A stretch of 33,338 nucleotides of DNA from Gemmatimonadota bacterium (lineage in GTDB: Bacteria; Gemmatimonadota; Gemmatimonadetes; Gemmatimonadales; GWC2-71-9). Of the stretch, positions 7,106-15,534 are shown in pieces. Location of the stretch: positions 1-33,338 of the forward strand of contig QHVB01000041.1 of assembly GCA_003222195.1 (NCBI GenBank). Direction: 5' to 3'. The translations under genes were made by a program, and so were the position numbers. Numbering within the stretch: the first letter of the stretch is position 1; the number at the start of each line of letters is the position of its first letter. The notes below the pieces were generated by a model. It made no database searches, was not told where the DNA came from, and saw only the letters and a list, made by a program, of their open reading frames with translations.

Positions 7106-9952
7106 ATGAGCTTCGCTCCCCTTGCCCAGCAGCGCCTCGCCATCGAAGCGCCCCTCGGCCCCGTCCTCGTCGTCGCCGGGCCGGGTGCGGGCAAAACGTA
7201 CTGCCTCATTTCCCGCATCCAGCATCTCATCACGTCAGGGATCGATCCGCATCGCATCTGTGCCGTCACGTTCACGAACCGCGCCGCCGAGGAGATCGCC
7301 GACCGTCTGAAGGCGGTGCTTGGCGAGCGCGCTGAGGCAATCACGCGCGGGACGATCCACGCGCTGTGTCTGGCGTTGTTGCGCGAATACCCCGAGGAGG
7401 TGGGTCTTAAACGAGGATTCGGCGTCGCGGACGAGCAGTATCAGCACGTCATCCTGCACCGCTTGCGCGTACCCGGCGAGCGGCGGGGCGGGATGTTGAG
7501 CCGGTTCGGGCGTCACCGCTTCCAGCAGTACCCGCTCGCCGCAGATGAAGCGCGGTTGTATCGGGAATACGTCGCTTGGCTCGCGCACCGCAACATGGTG
7601 GACTTCGACGACCTCATCGTCAAAGCCGAGGCGCTGCTGCGCCACAATGGCGAGCTGGCGGACGCGATAGCGGCGCGCTGGGACTATCTGCTCGTCGACG
7701 AGTTTCAAGACGTCAACGCGGTGCAGTACGACTTCCTGAAGCGCCTCGCCGCGCCCCATGGCAACTTCTACGCCGTCGGCGACGACGAGCAGTCGATCTT
7801 CGCGTGGACCGGCGCCGACCCGATGGTACTGGAACGGTTCCGGCGGGACTACGAGGTCGCGCCGATCATTCTGGACAAGAACTGTCGCTGCTCGCGGCAG
7901 ATCTTCGAGACGGCGCGCCGCGTGCTGGCGCAGAATCCGCGGCTGTTCGAGAAACAGCTCACGTCCGACATCGAGTCGCCGCACGACGTCGGCGTGCGCG
8001 CGTTCCGGGACGAGCACGAAGAAGCGACGTGGCTGATCGCCGACCTCGGCAAGGACCCACACGCCGCCATCCTCTATCGCAAGCATCGCCTCGGCCAATA
8101 TCTCGAGGGCCGGCTGCTCCGGGCCGGCATCCCCTGCCGCCTGGCGCGCGGCCGCTCCCTCATCGAAGACCCGGTGATCGGCTACGTCATCGCGGCGTTG
8201 CGGATCGTGCGCACTCCCGATGACCCCGCAGCACTGCATGCGTTCGCGCAAATCGTGCTCTCGGAGCACTTCCTGCAGGAGGTCGAGGCAGCGCTGGACG
8301 ACACGAAGCCGTTCGTCGAGTCGCTGCGCAGCGTGGCGCGGCGACGCGTGCCGGAGCACCCCGACACCAAGCGGCTGTGGCGCCTCATCTTTCAGATCGA
8401 GAACTTGCGCGCGCTGCCGCGCACCCACAGCGTGCTCCCCGCCGTCATCGACGAGATCGTGTCGCAGACGCCAGGCCCGTACCGCAACAAGCTCGAAGAC
8501 CGCCACGACGAGTTGAGCGACCCCGCCACGTGGCCGGAAGCCGTGCGGCTCGTGGAGCAACTCGGCGCTGAGCGCGGCGTCGTCATCGCACCACGGGGCG
8601 GGAGCGGGGCTGAGTTCGCGATTCGGGGCATGATCGCCGCGGCCGGACTGCGACGCGTCGCGGTGGATGCAGCAGGCATCGAGGCAGATGCCCTGACGGT
8701 CTTCAAGGCGCTGCAATTGCTTCACGCCAGGGACGTGGACACAGCGCTGCCGCGCTTCGTCACATTCGATTTCGAGACGACGGACAAGGACGTCGAGACC
8801 TGCGGCGTCGTGGAGATCGGTGGCGCGCGCGTGGTGAATAGGGAGATCGTCGAGCGCTTCCACGCAATGGTGAATCCCTACAAGCCTATCTCACCCAGGG
8901 CCACACAGGTTCACGGCTACACGGATGCCGATGTCGCCTCTGCGCCGTCGTTCAGCGAAGTCTTCCCGCAGTTTCGCGCCTTTGTTGGTGACGACGTCCT
9001 CGTCGCCCACAACGGCCAGCACTTCGACATCCCCGTGCTCAAGCGACTGGCCGTGGGGCGCGACGCCAGCGAGACGCTCACGTTCTACGATACCCTGCTG
9101 CTCGCCAGGTCTTTGTCGCGCGAGGGCGCCTCGCAGGAGGACCTGGCGCATCGCTTCGGGATCGACGGCGGCCGGGCGCACCACGCGCTCGACGATGCCG
9201 TCACGCTGGCGCAGGTGTATCTGGGGCTGGAGCGCGAGCGCGCGAAGCAGGCGCGCAAGGCACTCCTGGCGAACGTGCTGGACTATCTCGCGCTGGCGCT
9301 CGCGCTGGAACCGGGCGAGCTGAGCGGTGAACGGAAGCTGTTTTGGGACATCGGACGCTACCGGACGCTGGGTCCCTATAGCGATGCGCTCGAGTTCTAC
9401 GCCGCCTCGCGCACCGCCGCTGCGCCCACCATCGAGCAGGTCATCGACAGGCTCGGCGGCGCCAAGCTCCTCGCCTCGCTCCGGGCACGGCGCGACCCTA
9501 CTCAACGCTACGCCGCAGCGCTCGCACGACTCCGCACGTTGGTGGACGATCAGGCGACGTCGCTCGCCGACGGCATCGATCGCTTGCTCGAACGCGTGGC
9601 GCTCTCAGCCGCCGAGGAAATCGATGCCGGGCGCGGGGATGGTCGCGTGAACCTGCTCACCCTGCACTCCACCAAAGGCCTCGAGTTCTCGCGCGTCTAC
9701 GTCCTCGGCGTCGAGGACTACGAGATCCCCGGCTACCAGGCCGTCACCAACAACATCACCGATGAAATCGAAGAGGCGCGGCGGCTGCTCTACGTCGGCA
9801 TGACGCGGGCCCGCGACCGGCTGGTGCTCACCCGTGTCGAGCGGCGCTTCGGGCGCGACACGGGTGGGAGCACTTTTCTCGAAGAGATGGGCCTACGGCC
9901 TGGGCCGCTCCACGTGCGGGATCCGAATCTCCGCCCGGCTCTCTTTGGATAG
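7106..9952 (+). CDS. UvrD/Rep-type DNA helicase with an embedded DEDDh 3'-5' exonuclease domain
   Basis: The 948-aa protein starts at ATG 7106 behind TGAGGAG. Helicase parts: Walker A GPGAGKT (25-31), TFTNRAAEE (motif Ia region), DEFQD (198-202, Walker B), GDDEQSIFAWTGA (motif III region), then, far later, TLHSTKGLEF (about 852-861) and LLYVGMTRARDRL (about 893-905, motif VI). Between them, at about 550-710, lies a DnaQ-like exonuclease: TFDFETTD (Asp555, Glu557), HNGQHFD (Asp641) and HHALDDA (His692, Asp697), so all DEDDh residues are present. The likely job is ATP-driven unwinding joined to 3'-5' trimming in repair. The exonuclease is inserted inside the helicase rather than added at one end. 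The last 60 nt overlap the convergent M20 gene. Confidence 0.92.
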   Translation: MSFAPLAQQRLAIEAPLGPVLVVAGPGAGKTYCLISRIQHLITSGIDPHRICAVTFTNRAAEEIADRLKAVLGERAEAITRGTIHALCLALLREYPEEVGLKRGFGVADEQYQHVILHRLRVPGERRGGMLSRFGRHRFQQYPLAADEARLYREYVAWLAHRNMVDFDDLIVKAEALLRHNGELADAIAARWDYLLVDEFQDVNAVQYDFLKRLAAPHGNFYAVGDDEQSIFAWTGADPMVLERFRRDYEVAPIILDKNCRCSRQIFETARRVLAQNPRLFEKQLTSDIESPHDVGVRAFRDEHEEATWLIADLGKDPHAAILYRKHRLGQYLEGRLLRAGIPCRLARGRSLIEDPVIGYVIAALRIVRTPDDPAALHAFAQIVLSEHFLQEVEAALDDTKPFVESLRSVARRRVPEHPDTKRLWRLIFQIENLRALPRTHSVLPAVIDEIVSQTPGPYRNKLEDRHDELSDPATWPEAVRLVEQLGAERGVVIAPRGGSGAEFAIRGMIAAAGLRRVAVDAAGIEADALTVFKALQLLHARDVDTALPRFVTFDFETTDKDVETCGVVEIGGARVVNREIVERFHAMVNPYKPISPRATQVHGYTDADVASAPSFSEVFPQFRAFVGDDVLVAHNGQHFDIPVLKRLAVGRDASETLTFYDTLLLARSLSREGASQEDLAHRFGIDGGRAHHALDDAVTLAQVYLGLERERAKQARKALLANVLDYLALALALEPGELSGERKLFWDIGRYRTLGPYSDALEFYAASRTAAAPTIEQVIDRLGGAKLLASLRARRDPTQRYAAALARLRTLVDDQATSLADGIDRLLERVALSAAEEIDAGRGDGRVNLLTLHSTKGLEFSRVYVLGVEDYEIPGYQAVTNNITDEIEEARRLLYVGMTRARDRLVLTRVERRFGRDTGGSTFLEEMGLRPGPLHVRDPNLRPALFG

Positions 9953-11374
9953 CGCCGTATCGGCGCCAATTTCCGGCGCATAGACCCGCCGCAGCGCGGC
10001 CAGATACCGACCCTGTAATCCCGCCAACGTGCCGTGCTCCTCTTTCACCGCCGCGCGCAGCTCCGGATGCGTCAAGAAGTCGAACAACACCGCGGCCTCG
10101 AGCTGCGCGTCGAGCAGGAACGCCTTGTGGCCGATGTCGGCGAAGTTGTCGTCGCGCATGCCGTAGGTGTGATTCGCAAACGCTGAGCTGCGCACACTGA
10201 TCCCGACGCCCGGAATGTCGCGACTCACCCATCCGGTCTCTTCGTAGCCAGCGGGACGGCCCTTCTCTTCTTGCAGACCGGGCGCGCCGAGTTTCTTGGC
10301 ATACGCGAAGAAGAGCTCCTCGAGCGCGGACACGGTGATGCCGTCGCGGTACTCGCCGTAGCGGGTGACCGCGACCTCGGTCTCGGTCATCTGTGCCGCA
10401 CCCTTCGCGGCGTCGTCCATCATGCGCGCGATGTGCTCGAGATAGACCTCGTCCGGAAAGCGAATGAAGTAGTCGACGACGGTGTGATCGGGCACGACGT
10501 TGGGCGCGATGCCGCCCTCGGGGATCACCCCCTGCACGCGGTGCTCGGAGCGCCACGTGGAGCGCAGGTGGTCGACCGCGGAATAGAACTGCACGGCGGC
10601 TTCGAGCGCATTGCGGCCGTTCCAGGCCGAGAGTTGATGCGCGGGCCGGCCGGTGAAAGTGTACTTCACCGCGTCGATGTTGAGGCAGCACACCCCAAAT
10701 CCCGGCCGGTCGCGCCGCGTCTCCACCGTTGAATGGCTGCGCACCAGGATGTCGGCGCCCTTGAACACGCCCGCCCTCCACATGATGCCTTTGGCCGGCG
10801 GATCGACCTCCTCGGCGGGCGTGCCGTAGATGACGATGCGGCCGGAGACGCGCGCTTGCGTCATGTACTCCATGACGGCGCGCGCCGCGGCGAACGCCAC
10901 CGGACTCTGCGCGTTGTGCTGGTCCCCATGGAAGTCGCCCTGCGTGCCGCGCAGCGCATCGTACTCGGCGATGAGGCCGAGGGTTGGACCAGTGGCACCG
11001 CCCCCCCCGGCGGGCGACGTCCAGCGCGCGACGAACGCGGTCGGCATCCCGGCGACGCCGGTGTCGATCTGGAAGCCGTAGCTCCGCAGCAGCGCGGTGA
11101 GCGTGTCGACCGCCTGAAACTCGTGCCAGCCGACCTCGGGGTGATGGCCGATCCAGTCGGAGACGCCCTGCAGCTCGCCGCTCCAGAAGGTCGCGACGCG
11201 CGCGAGCACCCGATCGCGCGCAGGATCGGCCCGTGCGGCCAGGCGCTGCGCGTTCTCGGTCGGCTTGAGACGCGCCTCGAGCGAATCGATCTGGCGGAGA
11301 ATGGTCGCGGCCGCTTCGCGTTCGATGTCGGTAGTCTGTGTGAGTGCAACCAGGGCGAGTATGAGCGGAGTCAT
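9893..11374 (-). CDS. M20-family amidohydrolase, AbgB-like, exported
   Basis: The 493-aa protein resembles the B subunit of aminobenzoyl-glutamate hydrolase and other M20D peptidases. Landmarks are HHPEVGWHEFQAVDTL, LIAEYDALRG, the GDQHNAQSP His, GTPAEE (catalytic Glu region), VRSHSTVE and the dimerisation-domain stretch FTGRPAHQLSAWNGRNALEA. A short hydrophobic N-terminus (MTPLILALVALTQT) suggests export. The start has a strong AAGGAGGTG. It is 10 nt downstream of the DUF2911 gene on the same strand, so the two form an operon. The substrate is an amide such as an acyl amino acid; which one is not readable. Its 3' end overlaps the helicase gene by 60 nt. Confidence 0.88.
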   Translation of the reverse strand: MTPLILALVALTQTTDIEREAAATILRQIDSLEARLKPTENAQRLAARADPARDRVLARVATFWSGELQGVSDWIGHHPEVGWHEFQAVDTLTALLRSYGFQIDTGVAGMPTAFVARWTSPAGGGGATGPTLGLIAEYDALRGTQGDFHGDQHNAQSPVAFAAARAVMEYMTQARVSGRIVIYGTPAEEVDPPAKGIMWRAGVFKGADILVRSHSTVETRRDRPGFGVCCLNIDAVKYTFTGRPAHQLSAWNGRNALEAAVQFYSAVDHLRSTWRSEHRVQGVIPEGGIAPNVVPDHTVVDYFIRFPDEVYLEHIARMMDDAAKGAAQMTETEVAVTRYGEYRDGITVSALEELFFAYAKKLGAPGLQEEKGRPAGYEETGWVSRDIPGVGISVRSSAFANHTYGMRDDNFADIGHKAFLLDAQLEAAVLFDFLTHPELRAAVKEEHGTLAGLQGRYLAALRRVYAPEIGADTALSKESRAEIRIPHVERPRP

Positions 11375-11384
11375 TGCACCTCCT

Positions 11385-11900
11385 TCACTGCGTGACCTTG
11401 ATCTTCATGGGCACGATCACGGTGCCCCATTGCAGTCGCAGCACCGCCGAGTCCGCATCCACCAGTGGGAAGTAATAGGTCAGAGTCTCCACGTGCGGAC
11501 CAGTTTCGCTGCTCACACTGACCCGCAGCGCGTCCTGCGACTCGCCGGGGTAATTCGTATGCCAACCGCCGACGCCGCGATTGAAGATCACGGTCCACGG
11601 CTTGGGTGGCGCGTCGGGAATGGTCCAGAGCGAGTAGCGCCCCGCGGCGAGCGCATGCCCGTCGATCGTCACGTCCTTGCTGAAGGAGATCGTCGTCGCG
11701 GAGTCGGCGCCGGGATGCCAGATCCGGCCCCAGTGGACAAGGCTGCCAAACAGGTCGCGGCCGCGGGCGACCGGCCGGTTGTAGGAGATGCTGACTTCCG
11801 TACCCTGGATGTGCTGCGTCACAGTCCCGTGCTGGCTGCGCGGATACTGCGGCAGCAGTAGCAGGAACAGGGAAACGAATCGTATGGTTGTGGCTGGCAT
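11385..11900 (-). CDS. DUF2911 family secreted protein
   Basis: The 171-aa protein shows the DUF2911 signature: SISYNRPVARGRDLFGSLV, WHPGADSATTISFSKDV, AAGRYSLWTIP and WTVIFNRGVGGWHTNY. The hydrophobic N-terminus (IRFVSLFLLLLP) is a signal peptide. Members are abundant in Bacteroidota, Acidobacteriota and Gemmatimonadota, and their function is unknown. The start at 11900 has GGAGG 3-4 nt upstream, taken from a palindrome that also serves the divergent SDR gene. It is the first gene of an operon with the M20 amidohydrolase. Confidence 0.92.
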   Translation of the reverse strand: MPATTIRFVSLFLLLLPQYPRSQHGTVTQHIQGTEVSISYNRPVARGRDLFGSLVHWGRIWHPGADSATTISFSKDVTIDGHALAAGRYSLWTIPDAPPKPWTVIFNRGVGGWHTNYPGESQDALRVSVSSETGPHVETLTYYFPLVDADSAVLRLQWGTVIVPMKIKVTQ

Positions 11901-11904
11901 AATC

Positions 11905-11912
11905 CTCCGGAG
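11905..11912. promoter_or_regulatory. palindromic Shine-Dalgarno shared by two divergent genes
   Basis: CTCCGGAG is its own reverse complement. It lies in the 17 nt between ATG 11918 (plus) and ATG 11900 (minus) and gives GGAG upstream of both starts. Both promoters must therefore sit inside the opposite coding regions. Confidence 0.75.
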
Positions 11913-11917
11913 AATCT

Positions 11918-12715
11918 ATGTCACAGACGGTTTTGGTCACGGGCGCGTCGTCGGGCATCGGGCAGGCGACGGCACAGCTGCTCGCGGAACGTGGGCATCG
12001 CGTGTTCGGCACGACTCGCAAGCCCGGCGCGGCGCAGGCGAGCGGATTCACGATGGTGGGGTTGGACGTCCGTTCCGATGACTCGGTTCGTGGGTGCGTC
12101 GACCAGGTCCTGTCCCAGGCCGGTCGTCTCGACGTGTTGGTGAACAACGCCGGTTATACGCTCATGGGCGCCGCGGAGGAGACGAGCGTCGCGGAAGCGA
12201 AGGCCCAGTTCGAAACGAATTTCTTTGGCGTCGTCCGCATGGTGAACGCGGTGCTCCCAGTGATGCGGAAAGCCGGCGCGGGCAAGATCGTCAATATCGG
12301 CTCGCTCGCGGGCATCACGGCGATTCCCTTCGGCGGGTTCTATACCGCCAGCAAGTTCGCGATCGAGGGATACTCGGAGGCGCTCTGGCATGAGCTGCGG
12401 CCGCTGGGCATCAGTGTCAGCGTGATCGAGCCGGGATTTGTGCACACGGCGATTGGCGACGCCACGCAGGTCGCGGAATCCACGCTGCAGGCGTACGATC
12501 CCGTCCGCACGCGCGCGACGTCCGCGCTCGGCCGCCAGGTCAAGGGAGGAATCCCGCCTGAAGCCGTCGCGAAGACGGTGCTGCGGGCGATCGAAAGCCG
12601 GACGCCGTCGCTGCGCTATCGCGTCGGCACCGACGCGGCCTGGTTCCCGCGGCTGAAGCAGGTCATGCCGTGGCCATTATTCGCGGTGGGTGTGCGCCGC
12701 ACATTCGACGTCTAG
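11918..12715 (+). CDS. short-chain dehydrogenase/reductase (classical SDR)
   Basis: The 265-aa protein has the complete classical SDR set: TGASSGIG cofactor motif (8-15), NNAG (76-79), catalytic Ser129, Tyr142 and Lys146 (YTASK). The residue after the second beta strand (GTTRKP) favours NADP(H) over NAD(H). Overall it resembles SDRs annotated as oxidoreductases acting on hydroxysteroid- or ketone-like substrates; the substrate cannot be assigned. The CGGAGA Shine-Dalgarno fixes ATG 11918. The stop overlaps the ligase stop on the other strand by 4 nt. Confidence 0.93.
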   Translation: MSQTVLVTGASSGIGQATAQLLAERGHRVFGTTRKPGAAQASGFTMVGLDVRSDDSVRGCVDQVLSQAGRLDVLVNNAGYTLMGAAEETSVAEAKAQFETNFFGVVRMVNAVLPVMRKAGAGKIVNIGSLAGITAIPFGGFYTASKFAIEGYSEALWHELRPLGISVSVIEPGFVHTAIGDATQVAESTLQAYDPVRTRATSALGRQVKGGIPPEAVAKTVLRAIESRTPSLRYRVGTDAAWFPRLKQVMPWPLFAVGVRRTFDV

Positions 12716-14169
12716 ACTTTGCCGTGCAGCTTTCTGACGGTCTCGATGGTGTCGGCGTCGTCCGGTTTCTTGTCCTCACGATAGCGCACGACGCGGGCGA
12801 AGCGCAGCGCCAGACCACCGGGATAATGCGGGCTGTCCTGCAGGCCGTTGAACGCGATCTCGACGACGAGCTCGGGCCGCACATACACCACGATCCCGTC
12901 GCGGTGGGTCTCCAGCTCCTGCAGCTTCTGCGTCTGCCACGCGAGCATTTCGTCGGTCAGTCCCTTGAATGTCTTGCCGAGCATGACGAACCCACCGGTG
13001 GGATCGCGGGCGCCGAGGTGCAGGTTGGACAGCCTGCCGTGCCGCCGGCCGTGGCCCCACTCGGCCGCGAGTACGACGAGGTCGAGCGTGTTCGCCTGCT
13101 TGATCTTGAACCAGGCGCCTCCGCGACGCCCCGCTTCGTACGTGGACTCGAGCCCTTTGGCCATCAGCCCTTCCTGACCGGCCGCGATCGCGGCGTCGAA
13201 GAAGTTTCTCGCCGCGTGGGCATCTGCGGTGATGATGCTCGGCGGACGGTGCGCCTCGGGGAGCAGCTTGGTACGCACGGAGTACGGCTGGTCGAGCAGT
13301 GATCTGCCGTCCAGATACAAGATGTCAAAGAAGAATGGTACGCCGGCGCCGAGGCGCTTCATCGTCTCCTGAAAACGCAGCGGCCGGTTGTCGGCCGTCA
13401 GGGCGATCGCCTCGCCGTCCAGAATCGCTTGGTTCAACGGCAACTTCCTCACGATCTCCACGACAGCGGTCAGCTCGGCGGTGATGTCATTCAAAATTCG
13501 CGAGTAGACGCGCACTTCGCTTCCACGTTTGTGCACCTGAATGCGAATGCCGTCCAGCTTGTACTCAAAGGAAGCCGGTCCCAATTCGGCGAGTGCCTCC
13601 TCGACATTCCCCGCCGTTTTCGCGAGCATCGGCTTGAGCGGCCGGAACAGCTCGATCTTGAAGCTCGAAATATCCGAGCGGGCAACTGCACCCAGATTGC
13701 CTGCCAGCATCACCGCGCGTCTGACGTCCTCGGCCGGCAACTCGCGCGCCTGCGCGAGCGCCTCGACCATGATCCCCTCGAGCGCGCCCTGGCGTAATTC
13801 TCCCGTCAACAAGCGAAACAGGAAATCCTGCTCTTCCGCCGTGGCGCTCGCGAACAGCTCAGCGAGCAGGCGCTGCTTCTCGCCGGCGGAGCCCTTCCCC
13901 GCCGTTGTCGAGATCTTCTCGAGCACTGCATCGACATCCCGCAGTTGCAGGCTTGCCGACGTGCCGACGTGCAACTTGGCCTTCTGCAACGTCGCCCACC
14001 CCACCCCGACCTTTGCCTGCCGAATCGTGCCCGACAGATAGGCGATGGCGAGCTCGATCTCGTCGGGACCGGCCTGCTTCAGTAGATCGGCGAGGAGTTT
14101 GATCTTGGCGAGGCGGCCGCTGGTCGAGGCAACCTTGTTGGAGGTTTCGGTGAGGGAATTGAGCAGCAT
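12712..14169 (-). CDS. ATP-dependent DNA ligase
   Basis: The 485-aa protein has an N-terminal helical DNA-binding domain (residues 1-170), then the adenylation site EYKLDGIRIQVHK with Lys204 as the AMP-accepting residue, EAIALTADNRPLRFQ, FFFDILYLDG, EGLMAKGLESTYEAGRRGGAWFKIK (motifs IV-V, cited by pattern around 360-385) and an OB-fold C-terminus. This layout matches archaeal-type/LigB-type ligases of about 500 aa. It probably works in repair beside the main NAD-dependent ligase. An upstream frame to 14253 would overlap the Nudix gene; ATG 14169 matches the usual family N-terminus and has a TAAATT box 7 nt upstream, implying a leaderless transcript. Confidence 0.93.
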   Translation of the reverse strand: MLLNSLTETSNKVASTSGRLAKIKLLADLLKQAGPDEIELAIAYLSGTIRQAKVGVGWATLQKAKLHVGTSASLQLRDVDAVLEKISTTAGKGSAGEKQRLLAELFASATAEEQDFLFRLLTGELRQGALEGIMVEALAQARELPAEDVRRAVMLAGNLGAVARSDISSFKIELFRPLKPMLAKTAGNVEEALAELGPASFEYKLDGIRIQVHKRGSEVRVYSRILNDITAELTAVVEIVRKLPLNQAILDGEAIALTADNRPLRFQETMKRLGAGVPFFFDILYLDGRSLLDQPYSVRTKLLPEAHRPPSIITADAHAARNFFDAAIAAGQEGLMAKGLESTYEAGRRGGAWFKIKQANTLDLVVLAAEWGHGRRHGRLSNLHLGARDPTGGFVMLGKTFKGLTDEMLAWQTQKLQELETHRDGIVVYVRPELVVEIAFNGLQDSPHYPGGLALRFARVVRYREDKKPDDADTIETVRKLHGKV

Positions 14170-14184
14170 AATTTTCAATTTATG
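14167..14184. promoter_or_regulatory. mirror-symmetric bidirectional -10 region between divergent starts
   Basis: Only 12 AT-rich nt separate ATG 14169 (minus) and ATG 14182 (plus). On the plus strand TAATTT (14169-14174) lies 7 nt before ATG; on the minus strand TAAATT (14182-14177) lies 7 nt before ATG. There is no Shine-Dalgarno on either side. Each -10-like box overlaps the start codon of the opposite gene. Confidence 0.6.
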
Positions 14185-14625
14185 CCGAAGCTGAGCGCTG
14201 GGCTGCTCCCGTACCGCGAGCGCAACAATGCGCTCGAGGTCTTCCTCGTCCATCCCGGCGGACCGTTCTGGGCAACTAAAGATGAAGGTGCCTGGTCGAT
14301 CCCCAAGGGCGAGTTCGAGCCAGGGGAGGATCCGCTTGCCGCCGCGCAGCGCGAGTTCACGGAAGAGACTGGATTCGTGGCCTCAGGCGATTTCGTCCCA
14401 CTGACGCCCCTGAAGCAGCGCAGCGGCAAGATCGTGTATGCATGGGGTGTGGAGATGGACTGCGATCCGGCGCTGGTGCGCAGCAACACATTCACGTGGA
14501 AGGGCCGGACGTATCCAGAGATCGATCGCGCGGCGTGGTTCACCCTCGCTCACGCGCGGCAGAAAATCCTCCCTGGCCAGCTGGGCTTCCTCGATCAACT
14601 CGAGACCGGCCACCATTGTCCTTAA
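14182..14625 (+). CDS. Nudix hydrolase
   Basis: The 147-aa protein has a perfect Nudix box from Gly43 to Phe65: GEFEPGE, seven residues, REFTEETGF, with Arg57, Glu58, Glu61 and Glu62 for metal binding. The N-terminal LSAGLLPYRERNNALEVFLVHPGGPFW and WSIPKGE resemble the DR1025/Ap4A-type or MutT-like single-domain group that removes NDP-linked or oxidised nucleotides. It is divergent from the DNA ligase. The last codons and the TAA stop (14623-14625) lie within repeat module D, so the repeat supplies the C-terminal residues HHCP and the stop. Confidence 0.92.
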   Translation: MPKLSAGLLPYRERNNALEVFLVHPGGPFWATKDEGAWSIPKGEFEPGEDPLAAAQREFTEETGFVASGDFVPLTPLKQRSGKIVYAWGVEMDCDPALVRSNTFTWKGRTYPEIDRAAWFTLAHARQKILPGQLGFLDQLETGHHCP

Positions 14626-14660
14626 GGACAGTGCTTGCCGAGCACACCCTTCAGGGTGTG
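14615..14660. repeat. dispersed palindromic repeat, modules D and E
   Basis: Module D is TGTCCTTAAGGACA (14617-14630), then a GCTTGCCGAG linker, then module E CACACCCTTCAGGGTGTG (14643-14660). The D-E order and spacing match 26944-26987 almost exactly. It separates the convergent Nudix and XRE genes and may act as a bidirectional transcription barrier, although no U-tract follows. Confidence 0.9.
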
Positions 14661-14676
14661 AAAACCCGAGGAAGCT

Positions 14677-15402
14677 TTATTCGCGGAAGTGCAGCGGATC
14701 GCGGAGGTTTTGGAGCTCCCGATAATAATAGAGGGCCGTCGGCCGGCGGTCGTCGAATCGCAAAGACTTCACAAACGCCAGCTCCTCCGCGCTCGCGTCA
14801 CCGCTGAGCATCGGGTCGCGCAGAAATTCCGCGAGTCCTTTTTCCTGATCACCGTTCGCGTGTTCGTGGTATTCGAAACCCTTGTGCGCACCATTCGTGA
14901 GCGTGACGGTGAGCGCGAAGGTCGCCGGATCCCATTCCCACGACGCGACACCCGAGTCGAGCCGGGCGCGCTGCTTTGGCGTCACGTGCAGCGCATCGGC
15001 GTCGAGGTGGGCGGCTTGGAGCAGTGTCTGCGCGACGAGGCGTTCCAGCTCGCCGAAGGATTGCCGTTCGATGATGGCGCGGACCGCCGCGACTTCGGCA
15101 GGCGCGCACTTTTTCAGGATCAGCTCGCGTAATTCCGGAAGCAGCGGCGCCACTTCGCCGAGCTCGCGTTTCCGCTCTTCCTTGAGATGCGCAGCGGCGA
15201 CGCGAGCCAGCTCGCCCTGGGGCAGCTTGAGGAAGCGGTCCATGCGGTCGTAGATGTCGGTGCGCTCGGGGGCGGGCGGCGACTTCTTGCGCGTGAGGAT
15301 TTGGGACACATAGGACTCGGTAACACGCGCGGCGCGGGCGAGGTCCCGCTGGTCCAGGTCCAGCTCGTCCAGCCGCTGCCGTATCACCAGGGCGATATCC
15401 AT
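14677..15402 (-). CDS. XRE-family transcriptional regulator with a C-terminal domain of unknown function
   Basis: The 241-aa protein has a Cro/CI-type helix-turn-helix at residues about 5-60 (IRQRLDELDLDQRDLARAARV, then TESYVSQILTRKKSPP). The remaining 180 residues are helical then mixed, with LPELRELILKKCAPAEVAAVRAI and a C-terminal YYYRELQNLRDPLHF; no known ligand domain was recognised. ATG 15402 has CGGAG about 10 nt upstream and is preferred over the TTG at 15411. It is divergent from the ABM/zinc-ribbon operon and only about 45 nt from that promoter, so it is a good candidate regulator of both copies of the cassette promoter (inference). Confidence 0.85.
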   Translation of the reverse strand: MDIALVIRQRLDELDLDQRDLARAARVTESYVSQILTRKKSPPAPERTDIYDRMDRFLKLPQGELARVAAAHLKEERKRELGEVAPLLPELRELILKKCAPAEVAAVRAIIERQSFGELERLVAQTLLQAAHLDADALHVTPKQRARLDSGVASWEWDPATFALTVTLTNGAHKGFEYHEHANGDQEKGLAEFLRDPMLSGDASAEELAFVKSLRFDDRRPTALYYYRELQNLRDPLHFRE

Positions 15403-15418
15403 CTTAACCAACTCCGTT

Positions 15419-15475
15419 AATTATGATGGTTCATTGAGCCACACAGTTGACAAACTTAGTACAGCAGGGTACGTT
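15419..15475 (+). promoter_or_regulatory. conserved promoter of ABM/zinc-ribbon cassette, copy 1
   Basis: The order is AATTATGAT (15419-15427), 19 nt, TTGACA (15447-15452), a 17-nt spacer containing TAGTACA (15457-15463), and TACGTT (15470-15475). The same elements at the same distances precede copy 2 at 20517-20573. TAGTACA sits between -35 and -10, where a repressor would act. Confidence 0.75.
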
Positions 15476-15534
15476 TTGCCAGTCAGGGAGTGTCAGTGCA
15501 GCGATGTTCACGCTGGCGCAGTGAAGGAGCTTCC

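Noticed and set aside
7235-8863. 542-codon minus-strand frame opposite the helicase
   Set aside because: It is fully antisense to an intact helicase with all motifs and shows no family signature.
9828-10781. 317-codon minus-strand frame in the M20 gene
   Set aside because: It is a frame shadow of the M20 gene on the same strand; arginine-rich with no motifs.
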